40,000 bases of DNA from Crocinitomicaceae bacterium (lineage in GTDB: Bacteria; Bacteroidota; Bacteroidia; Flavobacteriales_D; Crocinitomicaceae). Below the pieces are notes generated by a model, which had not been told where the DNA came from, made no database searches, and saw nothing but the letters and a program-made list of their open reading frames with translations. Of this stretch, positions 23,517 through 31,724 are shown in pieces (positions within the stretch are counted from its first letter, which is position 1; each line of letters begins with the position of its first letter). The stretch covers positions 1-40,000 of the forward strand of contig JACJYW010000006.1 of NCBI GenBank assembly GCA_020635955.1, given 5' to 3'. A program made the position numbers and the translations under genes.

Positions 23517-23936
23517 ATGCTAAGAATCAAAGCATATTTCTTTCTACTGATGTTTCTATTTTCTACAATAGAAGCAAATGCAAGTATTCATTACTGCAAT
23601 GGAGAAGTGACAGAAATCGCCTTTATGGATAAAGCTGATTGCGAACATAAAAGTGATTCTAAGTCTGATCACTGTAAAATGAAGTGTTGTAAATCTGAAA
23701 AGAAGCAAGAAAAAAACAAAAAGGATGATTGCTGCGATACTGAAGAATTAATTGATCTTCAGGATTTTAATTCGCAATCTTTTTTACAGATCGCAACTTT
23801 AGTACCGATTTTTCTACCTGATTTCACGGCTTTTCTTCTCGAAGAAGATGTCAATTCTCCAATTCTAAAAAATGCGTATTTACCGTCAATTCATGAACGG
23901 GAAATACTGATTGAAATTCAATGCTTCAGAATATGA
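23517..23936 (+). CDS. HYC_CC_PP family protein
   Basis: The 139-residue exported protein has a signal peptide (FFLLMFLFSTIEANA), then the family hallmark HYC (SIHYCNGEV), a Lys/Cys-rich middle (CKMKCCKSEKK and DDCCDTEE) and a hydrophobic patch near LVPIFLPDFTAFLL. Such proteins lie beside TonB receptors and HMA proteins in Bacteroidota. The Cys and His content suggests metal binding in the periplasm, but function is not established. It is the first gene of a probable operon with the TonB receptor 51 bp downstream. Confidence 0.87.
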   Translation: MLRIKAYFFLLMFLFSTIEANASIHYCNGEVTEIAFMDKADCEHKSDSKSDHCKMKCCKSEKKQEKNKKDDCCDTEELIDLQDFNSQSFLQIATLVPIFLPDFTAFLLEEDVNSPILKNAYLPSIHEREILIEIQCFRI

Positions 23937-23940
23937 TTTA

Positions 23941-23978
23941 ATATGGTTTTCGGTTACTAACTGATTCTTTAACCATAT
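23941..23978 (+). other. Inverted repeat between the HYC_CC_PP and TonB receptor genes
   Basis: ATATGGTT and AACCATAT, perfect 8-bp arms, enclose 22 nt and end 9 bp before the receptor ATG. It has no T-run and so is not a terminator. It may adjust relative expression of the two genes or bind a regulator. Confidence 0.4.
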
Positions 23979-23987
23979 ATAATCACT

Positions 23988-26216
23988 ATGAAACATATTG
24001 TAAAGAATGCACATGTGTTAATGTTCTACATGATGCTAAGTGTCGTCTGTCAGGCACAAGAAATTTCAGGCAGAATTATATCAAAAAACATTGACGGTCA
24101 GGAAGAAGGAATTCCGGCAGCCAAAATAACATCTTCAAGGACTGGAGAAATCGTGCTGTCCGATAGTGAAGGGAACTTTGGTATTCATATACATGATTTT
24201 CCTGACACTCTTCTTGTCAAATCAGTAGGTTATGATCTCATGGCTTTTGCCGTGACTGAACCAAAATCAGGTTTAACAATTGATCTTACGTCCAAAAACA
24301 TGCTCGAGGGAGTTGTGGTATATGGAGAAGATCTGGGTAAACATATTGATTTGATCGATCCTTTTAATGTAGAGAAAATTGGCCAGGATGAATTGAGAAA
24401 AGCGGCGTGCTGTAATTTGTCTGAATCTTTTGAAACCAACGCCTCTGTTGATGTGAATATTACTGACGCAGTTTCAGGCGCCAAGAAGATCCAAATGTTG
24501 GGATTAGATGGTATCTATACTCAATTTCAGTGGGAGAATATTCCTTTGATCAGAGGTCTATCCACTTCTTATGGATTGAGCTTTACTCCTGGCACATGGA
24601 TCGAATCAATTCAGATCACTAAGGGAACCGGTTCTGTGATAAATGGATATGAAACCATGGCTGGTTTGATCAATCTTAAATTGAAACAACCAAAAGAATC
24701 TGAGAAATTCTATCTCAATGTATACGGTAACAAATTCTCAAGGGCTGAGATCAATATGCATGCCGCGCAAAAACTGAGTGATAAATGGGCAACAATGACT
24801 TTTGTTCATGCTTCTGATCAATTCTTACATACAGATAACAATAAGGATGGTTTTCGTGATAATCCAATAGGTTTTTTAGGTGCTGTAATGCACCGCTGGG
24901 AATATGAAGGCGATAATTTTGAAAGCAGATTTGGTTTTAAAGGAACGTATTCTTCTAAAATTGGGGGGCAAACCGGATATCTGCCGGGAACGATTCCAGA
25001 TGAACCTACCTGGGGAGCTAGTTTCGATACAAAACATGCTGAGATCTTTGGTAAAACTGGCTTTTTCTTTAAAGAAAGAAAACATGCTTCTTTAGGTTTG
25101 ATCAATCAATTGAAATATCATGACATGGATAATGTGCTTGGCAATACGCATTATCATGGTACACAAAAGAAGTATTATTTCAATGGGATCTATACAGATA
25201 TTCTAGGGAATACGAATCATACCATCAAAACCGGAGCAAGTTTCATTTTGGATCATTACAACCAATCATATAATGATTCGACATTTTTGAAAACTGAGAT
25301 CGTTCCTGGCGTATTTGCTGAATACGTATATAATCGCCTTGATAAATTGATCCTGGTATTTGGTGCCAGAGGAGACTATCATAATCTTTATGGTCCATTA
25401 GTTTCACCTCGTTTTCATGCTAAGTGGAATGTGAATCCTAAAAGCGCCTTAAGATTATCTGTAGGAAGAGGTTTCAGAGTTCCCAACCCGTATGCTGATT
25501 ATGCCAGTTTGATGGCTAGCAACAGGCAGTGGATCGTTGATCCTAATATTCAACCAGAAGATGCTGTGAGTTCAGGAATAACCTATGTTCAGAAATTTTT
25601 ATTGAATGATCAGGTTAGTACGATATCGGTTGATTATTTCTACACTTTTTTCCTGAATCAGTTGATCACAGATATGGATGTTGATCCGCAAGAATTACAT
25701 ATTTACAATTCTACGGGTCAGTCTTATTCCCATAGTTTACAGGTTGAATTAAGTCTAAAACCATTTAAAGGTTTCGAATTTCGATCTGCTTTTAAGTTCT
25801 TTGATGTGAGAGCTGAATTCAATGGACAGTTGCAGCAAAAAGCCTTTGTTCCGAAATTCAGAGTATTGTTAAACTCAGGTTATACCACCCGAAATAAGAA
25901 GTGGAATTTTGATGTGACTGCCAACTGGGTAGGTAAAAAGAGATTGCCTTCAACCGCTCAAAATCCGGTTTGGTACCGAAGAAATACAGAGTCGATTGAC
26001 TATTGGTTATTGAATAGTCAAATATCCTACAACTTGAAAAAGATATCCTTCTATATAGGAGGCGAAAACCTGCTAAATGTGATCCAGCCAAATGCAATTA
26101 TTGCAGCTGATGATCCTTTTGGTTCGTATTTTGATGCTACTCAAATATGGGCACCAATTAGTGGATTCAATATTTATGCGGGTTTGCATTTTAGTATTAA
26201 ACAAAAGAAACATTAA
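23988..26216 (+). CDS. TonB-dependent receptor, probably for copper or a related metal
   Basis: The 742-residue outer-membrane protein has a signal peptide (ending VVCQAQ), an N-terminal CarboxypepD_reg-like domain (ISGRIISKNIDGQEEGIPAA, about 24-110), a plug domain with KAACCNLSESFETNAS, MLGLDGIYTQFQWENIPL and KGTGSVINGYETMAGLINL, and a beta-barrel ending in GGENLLNVIQPN and HFSIK. The Cys pair in the plug (AACCNLSESF) is typical of the group of receptors next to HMA and HYC_CC_PP genes. Substrate is inferred from this context. It lies 51 bp after the HYC_CC_PP gene and 5 bp before the HMA gene. Confidence 0.93.
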   Translation: MKHIVKNAHVLMFYMMLSVVCQAQEISGRIISKNIDGQEEGIPAAKITSSRTGEIVLSDSEGNFGIHIHDFPDTLLVKSVGYDLMAFAVTEPKSGLTIDLTSKNMLEGVVVYGEDLGKHIDLIDPFNVEKIGQDELRKAACCNLSESFETNASVDVNITDAVSGAKKIQMLGLDGIYTQFQWENIPLIRGLSTSYGLSFTPGTWIESIQITKGTGSVINGYETMAGLINLKLKQPKESEKFYLNVYGNKFSRAEINMHAAQKLSDKWATMTFVHASDQFLHTDNNKDGFRDNPIGFLGAVMHRWEYEGDNFESRFGFKGTYSSKIGGQTGYLPGTIPDEPTWGASFDTKHAEIFGKTGFFFKERKHASLGLINQLKYHDMDNVLGNTHYHGTQKKYYFNGIYTDILGNTNHTIKTGASFILDHYNQSYNDSTFLKTEIVPGVFAEYVYNRLDKLILVFGARGDYHNLYGPLVSPRFHAKWNVNPKSALRLSVGRGFRVPNPYADYASLMASNRQWIVDPNIQPEDAVSSGITYVQKFLLNDQVSTISVDYFYTFFLNQLITDMDVDPQELHIYNSTGQSYSHSLQVELSLKPFKGFEFRSAFKFFDVRAEFNGQLQQKAFVPKFRVLLNSGYTTRNKKWNFDVTANWVGKKRLPSTAQNPVWYRRNTESIDYWLLNSQISYNLKKISFYIGGENLLNVIQPNAIIAADDPFGSYFDATQIWAPISGFNIYAGLHFSIKQKKH

Positions 26217-26221
26217 GAGAT

Positions 26222-26563
26222 ATGAAATATTTAATCGCATTGACAATGATTCTATTTCTGGGGATTTCAAATGCTCAGGATGAAAAAGTATTGACAACAA
26301 AATTCAAAACATCTGCCGTTTGTGAAGATTGTAAAGAACGAATTGAGAATGAACTGAATTATACGAAAGGAGTAGTTTTTGCTGAGCTTGATCTTGACAC
26401 AAAGGTCTTGACAGTAAAATACAAAACTAAGTACCTGAATGCTGAGTTGATCAAAGGAATAGTTTCTAAAGTGGGCTATGATGCGGGTGAAGTTCCGCGT
26501 GATCCAGAAGCCTTTGAAAGTTTGCCAAAGTGTTGCAAATCAAAAGGTATATGCTCTAAATGA
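26222..26563 (+). CDS. Exported HMA-domain metal-binding protein
   Basis: The 113-residue protein has a signal peptide (LIALTMILFLGISNAQ) and a heavy-metal-associated domain with the CxxC ligand motif CEDC (C34, C37) in KTSAVCEDCKERIENEL. The ferredoxin-like fold continues through GVVFAELDLDTKVLTVKY. A Cys-rich tail, CCKSKGICSK, follows. It should bind Cu(I) or a similar soft metal in the periplasm and accept it from the receptor. It starts 5 bp after the receptor gene. Confidence 0.9.
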   Translation: MKYLIALTMILFLGISNAQDEKVLTTKFKTSAVCEDCKERIENELNYTKGVVFAELDLDTKVLTVKYKTKYLNAELIKGIVSKVGYDAGEVPRDPEAFESLPKCCKSKGICSK

Positions 26564-26776
26564 TCAATCTTTTTCTTTGCGTTTGGATCTAATATATTCC
26601 AACACAAGGAATATGATAACAGCATAGGCAAAGAAGAACAAATTTGCTGCAAAGATCCCTGCTATGATCCAGGGATTTTTTAATGTCTTTACATGTCTAT
26701 ATCTGATCATGTAAAAAACAGTAGCAAATACTGCCCAAATCAAAACAAGCCACCAGGGTAAAAGTGTAACTGCCAT
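26564..26776 (-). CDS. Small membrane protein, two helices
   Basis: A 70-residue protein with two hydrophobic helices, WWLVLIWAVFATVFYMI and WIIAGIFAANLFFFAYAVIIF, and a charged tail (RSKRKEKD). Its stop codon directly abuts the stop of the convergent HMA gene. No family was recognised. The clear two-helix pattern with positive ends supports a real gene. Confidence 0.6.
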   Translation of the reverse strand: MAVTLLPWWLVLIWAVFATVFYMIRYRHVKTLKNPWIIAGIFAANLFFFAYAVIIFLVLEYIRSKRKEKD

Positions 26777-26840
26777 TATTCTTTTAGATTTTCAGTGAAG
26801 ATAATAAACTCCATATTATCTTTAGCCTAAATGAACATGA

Positions 26841-27482
26841 ATGGAGTTTTTACCTGAGGCCTTAGACAAATATATACAGGACCACACGCAAAAGGAGTCT
26901 GAATTACTTGCCAATCTCAACCGGGAAACATGGCTTAAAGTAATGTCTCCAAGAATGTTATCAGGACATGTACAGGGTCGAATCCTTTCTATGATCTCAC
27001 ACATGATCCAACCCGAATATATTCTAGAGATTGGTACATATACAGGTTATTCTGCATTATGTCTGGCTGAAGGGTTAAAACCGAACGGGAAGTTGATCAC
27101 CATTGACAGAAATGAAGAGTTGATGCCGATATTGGAGAAATACCTCTTGTCATCTGTTTTTAAGGATAAAATTGACCTTAGAATTGGTAATGCGGTTGAG
27201 ATCATTCCAACTCTGCCTGATAATATTGATCTGGTTTTTATAGATGCTGATAAACCTAATTATGCCAATTACTTTGATTTGGTGATCGATAAAGTAAGAA
27301 AAGGAGGTTTCATAATGGCAGATAATGTATTGTGGAGTGGGAAAGTGGTAGATGAGAATAATCAAAACGATAAAAGTACGCAGGCTATTTTAGGCTTTAA
27401 TGACAAAGTTCAGTCCGATCCGAGAGTTGAAAACGTGTTGTTAAGCGATCGGGACGGGATAATGGTAATGAGAAAAATATGA
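26841..27482 (+). CDS. SAM-dependent O-methyltransferase (class I)
   Basis: The 213-residue protein belongs to the catechol/caffeoyl-CoA O-methyltransferase-like family. Motif I is ILEIGTYTGYSALCLAEGL (about 60-80), the acidic SAM-ribose ligand is in LITIDRNEE, and the metal-binding motif is DLVFIDADKPNYANYFD with ADNVLWSGKVVD. The length is typical and it is cytoplasmic. The substrate is not predictable. It overlaps the threonine aldolase gene by 4 bp. Confidence 0.93.
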   Translation: MEFLPEALDKYIQDHTQKESELLANLNRETWLKVMSPRMLSGHVQGRILSMISHMIQPEYILEIGTYTGYSALCLAEGLKPNGKLITIDRNEELMPILEKYLLSSVFKDKIDLRIGNAVEIIPTLPDNIDLVFIDADKPNYANYFDLVIDKVRKGGFIMADNVLWSGKVVDENNQNDKSTQAILGFNDKVQSDPRVENVLLSDRDGIMVMRKI

Positions 27483-28495
27483 TAGATTTTAGAAGTGATA
27501 CGGTAACGAAACCATCAAAGGAAATGCGTGAGGCTATGGCCAATGCAGAGGTTGGGGATGATGTTTTTGGAGATGATCCAACCGTAAATGAATTAGAAAG
27601 ATTGGGGGCAGAAATGTTTGGTCATGAAGCAGCTCTATTTTGTACTTCAGGAACCCAATCCAACCAAATTGCCATAAATGTTTGGACGAATCCTGGAGAT
27701 GAAGTGATCTGTCATGAAGAATCACACATTTATAGATATGAAGGTGGTGGAATTGCTCTGAATTCATTTTCATCTGCTCGTTTTTTGAGAGGTAATTCAG
27801 GTCGAATCGATCATAAAGAGATCTTACCAAACATTAATCCGGACGATCAGCATTATCCGGTGACATCATTGGTGAGCATTGAAGACACAGCCAATAGAGG
27901 TGGAGGGGTTTACTATGATTTTAACGAGATCAAAAAGATCTCTGAAACCTGCGCTCAGGTTAATTTACCGCTTCATTTAGATGGTGCTAGAGTATTCAAT
28001 GCCTTGCAAGAAAACGGTGCAAATAGATTAGAATATGGTGCCCAATTTGATTCCATTTCCATTTGTTTATCCAAAGGTCTTGGTGCTCCGGTAGGCTCAA
28101 TTCTTTTGGGAAGTCAGGATTTTATTAAACGTGCCAGAAGAGTCCGTAAAAGAATGGGCGGCGGAATGCGTCAAGCCGGAATTATTGCTGCAGGAGCTAT
28201 TTATGCCTTGAAAAATAACGTGGATAGATTGGCGGACGATCACAGAAGGGCAAGGGAAGTTGAAAAGATACTCGCCTCAAAAAGCTGGATTGAAAGTGTA
28301 ATTCCGGTTCAAACCAATATAGTGGTAGGTCATTTGCATCCTGGAGTTGATGAGAATGAGATTGTTGCAAAGATCAAGGAACACGGTATTTTGTGTGTGG
28401 GTTTTGGTAAAGGCAGAATAAGATTTACAACACACCTTGATATTTCGGATCAGGATATTAATTATCTGGCAGATAAATTACCGAATGAACTCTAA
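27479..28495 (+). CDS. Low-specificity L-threonine aldolase
   Basis: The 338-residue PLP enzyme cleaves threonine or allo-threonine to glycine and acetaldehyde. It begins IDFRSDTVTKPSKEMREAM, the standard start of the family, and has GDDVFGDDPT, CTSGTQSNQIA (PLP phosphate binding), HLDGARVFNA (Asp contacting the pyridine) and the Schiff-base Lys K199 in CLSKGLGAPVGS. It is coupled by 4-bp overlap to the methyltransferase gene and its end overlaps the next lipoprotein gene. Confidence 0.95.
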   Translation: MIDFRSDTVTKPSKEMREAMANAEVGDDVFGDDPTVNELERLGAEMFGHEAALFCTSGTQSNQIAINVWTNPGDEVICHEESHIYRYEGGGIALNSFSSARFLRGNSGRIDHKEILPNINPDDQHYPVTSLVSIEDTANRGGGVYYDFNEIKKISETCAQVNLPLHLDGARVFNALQENGANRLEYGAQFDSISICLSKGLGAPVGSILLGSQDFIKRARRVRKRMGGGMRQAGIIAAGAIYALKNNVDRLADDHRRAREVEKILASKSWIESVIPVQTNIVVGHLHPGVDENEIVAKIKEHGILCVGFGKGRIRFTTHLDISDQDINYLADKLPNEL

Positions 28496-28718
28496 ACTCT
28501 TTTACATATCATTTCTTGTTCTATTATCTTCTTGCGGAGGTGATCCCTGGTCGAATAATGAAAAATCCGAATTTATAAATGGATGTATAGATGAAGGTGG
28601 CAAACGAAGATATTGTGACTGTTTTATGAAAAACACCATGGAAAAGTATCCCAGATACGAAGATTCTCACGATATTTCCTTTGAAGAAGCTGTTGAACTA
28701 TCTAAAGATTGTAAATAA
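28485..28718 (+). CDS. Small lipoprotein of unknown function
   Basis: I place the start at ATG 28485, overlapping the threonine aldolase stop by 11 bp. An earlier in-frame ATG at 28437 would disrupt the signal. The 77-residue protein has a lipoprotein signal (LFYISFLVLLSSCGG). The short mature part has Cys pairs (NGCIDEGG and RYCDCFMKN) and a terminal KDCK, so disulfides are likely. It is followed by a second lipoprotein gene with 1-bp overlap. Confidence 0.75.
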   Translation: MNSKLFYISFLVLLSSCGGDPWSNNEKSEFINGCIDEGGKRRYCDCFMKNTMEKYPRYEDSHDISFEEAVELSKDCK

Positions 28719-29344
28719 TGAGAAGAATTTATTTTGTGTTAATTCCCCTTTTCGTTGCATGTTCTGGCAGCAATACGGAAGGTGAGGTAATTGATGCAGA
28801 TGATTTTCTGGGAGAAACTGGTCAGCTTGTTGATACGCTGGATACAGATACAGTTTCAATAATGGATCTTGGGTCTGAGTTGAATCAGTTGGTGGTTAAA
28901 ATGTCGCCCTTGTATGATACAGTAGCTCAGAACAACTTCCACTTAATGGATCGATTCTCATTTTCGTCTGTTCAGAAATTAGCCTTCGTTGGTAAAAATG
29001 AAGTTCCTTATGGTAAAACCGCAATGGTCACTCCCAAGGCAGAATTCTTCTACTATACGTTTACAGATTCAGTAAAAACAATGAACGCCTTCTACAACTA
29101 TTTGGATGAGATGGCTGAAGAAGGTGAAGGTGGTCCTGTAAAACTAAATGTAGATGTGGAAGCCATAAAAATGCCTCCAATGTTTATGTTAGTTTACGAC
29201 ACAGTGATTGTATCTGCAAAATATTTATGTGAGCATGAAAAGAATGATTGGAATTCATTTCAGGATTCCATTTTAACCATTTACGGTAAAGATTATAAGT
29301 ATCAAATTGATGTGGATTGCGGAGGTCCATTAAAATGGAAATAA
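28718..29344 (+). CDS. Lipoprotein of unknown function
   Basis: The 208-residue protein starts in the TAATG overlap with the preceding gene. Its lipoprotein signal is RRIYFVLIPLFVACSGS with lipobox Cys at about residue 15. The mature region is acidic and has no recognised domain. It contains two Cys that may pair (YLCEHEKN and DVDCGG). It is the last gene of the methyltransferase-aldolase-lipoprotein operon. Confidence 0.8.
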   Translation: MRRIYFVLIPLFVACSGSNTEGEVIDADDFLGETGQLVDTLDTDTVSIMDLGSELNQLVVKMSPLYDTVAQNNFHLMDRFSFSSVQKLAFVGKNEVPYGKTAMVTPKAEFFYYTFTDSVKTMNAFYNYLDEMAEEGEGGPVKLNVDVEAIKMPPMFMLVYDTVIVSAKYLCEHEKNDWNSFQDSILTIYGKDYKYQIDVDCGGPLKWK

Positions 29345-29463
29345 CAGCAGCCACTTGCCTTTTTCAGTATTTATACGTAACTTAAAAGAAGGGTCTGTTT
29401 TGAATTTACAATTGACTTTGAATACCTACACACAACTTTATAGACCTATTTTGATAACATTGA

Positions 29464-31713
29464 ATGACTAAATTGAACAACATACTTGAAAAGGTATATC
29501 GATTTTTTCCTATACAACTACTTTTTCTTCATTTCAAAAAAAGTCATCTCCTATTGCTTTTTTGGGTACTGCTGTTTGGTATTGTATCACAAAAAATAGC
29601 CATGAAATTTGGTGTTCCTTATCTTTTTCTATCACCAGAATATATGGGTGAGGTGAGCTGGTTGTCATTTATGATCCTTGGCTTTTCTGTTGGAGGATAT
29701 TTTATGGCTTTTCATCTGTATAGCTATATATTGCTAGGACCGGCTTTTCCTTTTATTGCAACCCTTGCACGGCCTTTCTACAAATTCTGCATTAACAATT
29801 CAGTAATTCCTGTTATATTCTATTTTGTTCTCTGCTTCAACATTGCAGAAGTGCAAATGAATGAAGAGCTGATGTCTATTTGGCAGGTATTGATTCTTTT
29901 GCTTTCCATGACGGCAGGAATAATCTTCTTCATCATGCTCAGTGTATTTTATTTCTTCAGAACTAATTGGGATATCAGTAAACTGCAATTGAGGAGAAAA
30001 TCGAACAAAAGATCTCTTTACTTCTTCGCCGGAACTTTATTCGGAAAGAAAAAGTATTGGTTTGAATCGCATGATGCCAGAATTTACCAGCCATTGTTCT
30101 ACTTTTCATCTTTAGTAAAGATCCTTCCTGCTCGAGATGCGCAACATTACAAAAGAGATGTTTTGAAGGACGTCTTTAGACAAAATCAATTAAATGCTTC
30201 CTTCTTTGAGGTAGCTATTATCATATCATTCTTTGTTTTAGGATATTTTGGAGACTATACTACCGTTAAAATCCCATCTGCAGCAAGTTTCATGCTCTTG
30301 TGTACTTTCTCGATCATGGTGTTGAGTATATTTTATTCATGGTTTCGTGGATGGGCAATTAGCATATTTGTGGTTACCCTGGTTTTATTAAATGTCATTT
30401 CTACCAAAACAGATCTTCTACAAGTAAAGAATTATGCATACGGTTTGAATTATGGCGAAAAGCAGGAGTATAATTTAAATGCTATAAAGGCCATTCAGTA
30501 TGATACAACCAAGTATCAAAACGACATCCAACATCATGAGGAAATTTTGAACAATTGGTATGAGAAATCTACCATGTATCAAAATACAGATAAGCCTAAG
30601 CTTGTTGTTATAAATTGTTCTGGAGGAGGTTTAAGATCTGCTATGTGGACATTCTACATACTTCAGCAACTATATAAAAATACAGATGGCACCTTTTTTC
30701 AAAATGTGCATTTCATAACAGGGGCGTCAGGAGGAATGGTAGGAGCTTCATATTTCAGAGAATTGGAATTAATGTCTCAAACGGCAGATATCGATCCAAC
30801 AGAGGATAAATACCTGAAAAACATTTCAAAAGATCTACTCAACTCAGTAGCTTTTAGTCTGGTGATGCATGACATTTTTATGCGTTATAAAAAAGAAACA
30901 ATTGAAGGTCAAACATATACGCAGGATAGAGGTTTTTCATTTGAGGAACAATTGAATGAAAACACAGATTATGTTTTGAATAAAAGATTGATCGATTATA
31001 GAAGGCCTGAAAAATCTTCTCAAATTCCGTTAATGTTGTTTACTCCTACGATCATTAATGATGGAAGGAGATTGTTAATTGGTTCTCAACCTTATGGCTT
31101 TATGAATGGTCCAATTGAAGGTAAAGGTGAAATGGGACCTGAAAACGTGGAATATATCAAGTTATTCAAACACAATTCTGCTCAATCGATCAGATTTACA
31201 TCTGTTCTCAGAATGAATTCTACTTTTCCTTATGTTTTACCAATGGTGACCATGCCAACATCTCCTGAAATTCAGGTCATGGATGCTGGTATTAGGGATA
31301 ATTACGGGACTAAATCTACAATAAGATACATTGATGCTATGCGTGAATGGCTTGAGGAAAATACCTCTGGTGTTGTGGTCGTTGAGATAAGGGATATTCA
31401 TAAAGACTATGATATGCTGCATGAGGGAAGAATGTCTTTAAGCACAAGGTTTATGAGACCAATTGGAAACTTCTATGGAAACTATCATCATGCGCAAGAA
31501 TATGATTCTGTTGAAATGTTTGAAAGTATTGATTCAGAAGAACTTCCAATTGATCTGGTGACTTTCGTTTTGAGAAAAGATCCTTCAGAGATGATATCGC
31601 TTAGCTGGCACTTGACACAACGTGAAAAAAATGATATCAAACGTATCTTCAATAATGATTATAATCAAAATCAAATGGGAATTTTGATAGATTTGTTAAA
31701 CCTGAAAAAGTAA
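29464..31713 (+). CDS. Membrane-anchored patatin-like phospholipase
   Basis: The 749-residue protein has about seven hydrophobic helices in residues 30-310 (for example LLLLFWVLLFGIVSQ, SWLSFMILGFSVGGYF, IPVIFYFVLCFNIA and GWAISIFVVTLVLLN). A patatin catalytic domain follows: oxyanion loop CSGGGLRS (386-391), nucleophile Ser422 in GASGG (GxSxG), and catalytic Asp607 in MDAGIRDNYG. Patatins are Ser-Asp lipid acyl hydrolases. The long N-terminal membrane part is unusual compared with classic patatins and would place the enzyme at the inner membrane. It leads a four-gene operon (11 bp to the next gene). Confidence 0.88.
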   Translation: MTKLNNILEKVYRFFPIQLLFLHFKKSHLLLLFWVLLFGIVSQKIAMKFGVPYLFLSPEYMGEVSWLSFMILGFSVGGYFMAFHLYSYILLGPAFPFIATLARPFYKFCINNSVIPVIFYFVLCFNIAEVQMNEELMSIWQVLILLLSMTAGIIFFIMLSVFYFFRTNWDISKLQLRRKSNKRSLYFFAGTLFGKKKYWFESHDARIYQPLFYFSSLVKILPARDAQHYKRDVLKDVFRQNQLNASFFEVAIIISFFVLGYFGDYTTVKIPSAASFMLLCTFSIMVLSIFYSWFRGWAISIFVVTLVLLNVISTKTDLLQVKNYAYGLNYGEKQEYNLNAIKAIQYDTTKYQNDIQHHEEILNNWYEKSTMYQNTDKPKLVVINCSGGGLRSAMWTFYILQQLYKNTDGTFFQNVHFITGASGGMVGASYFRELELMSQTADIDPTEDKYLKNISKDLLNSVAFSLVMHDIFMRYKKETIEGQTYTQDRGFSFEEQLNENTDYVLNKRLIDYRRPEKSSQIPLMLFTPTIINDGRRLLIGSQPYGFMNGPIEGKGEMGPENVEYIKLFKHNSAQSIRFTSVLRMNSTFPYVLPMVTMPTSPEIQVMDAGIRDNYGTKSTIRYIDAMREWLEENTSGVVVVEIRDIHKDYDMLHEGRMSLSTRFMRPIGNFYGNYHHAQEYDSVEMFESIDSEELPIDLVTFVLRKDPSEMISLSWHLTQREKNDIKRIFNNDYNQNQMGILIDLLNLKK

Positions 31714-31724
31714 AGGGGATAGCA

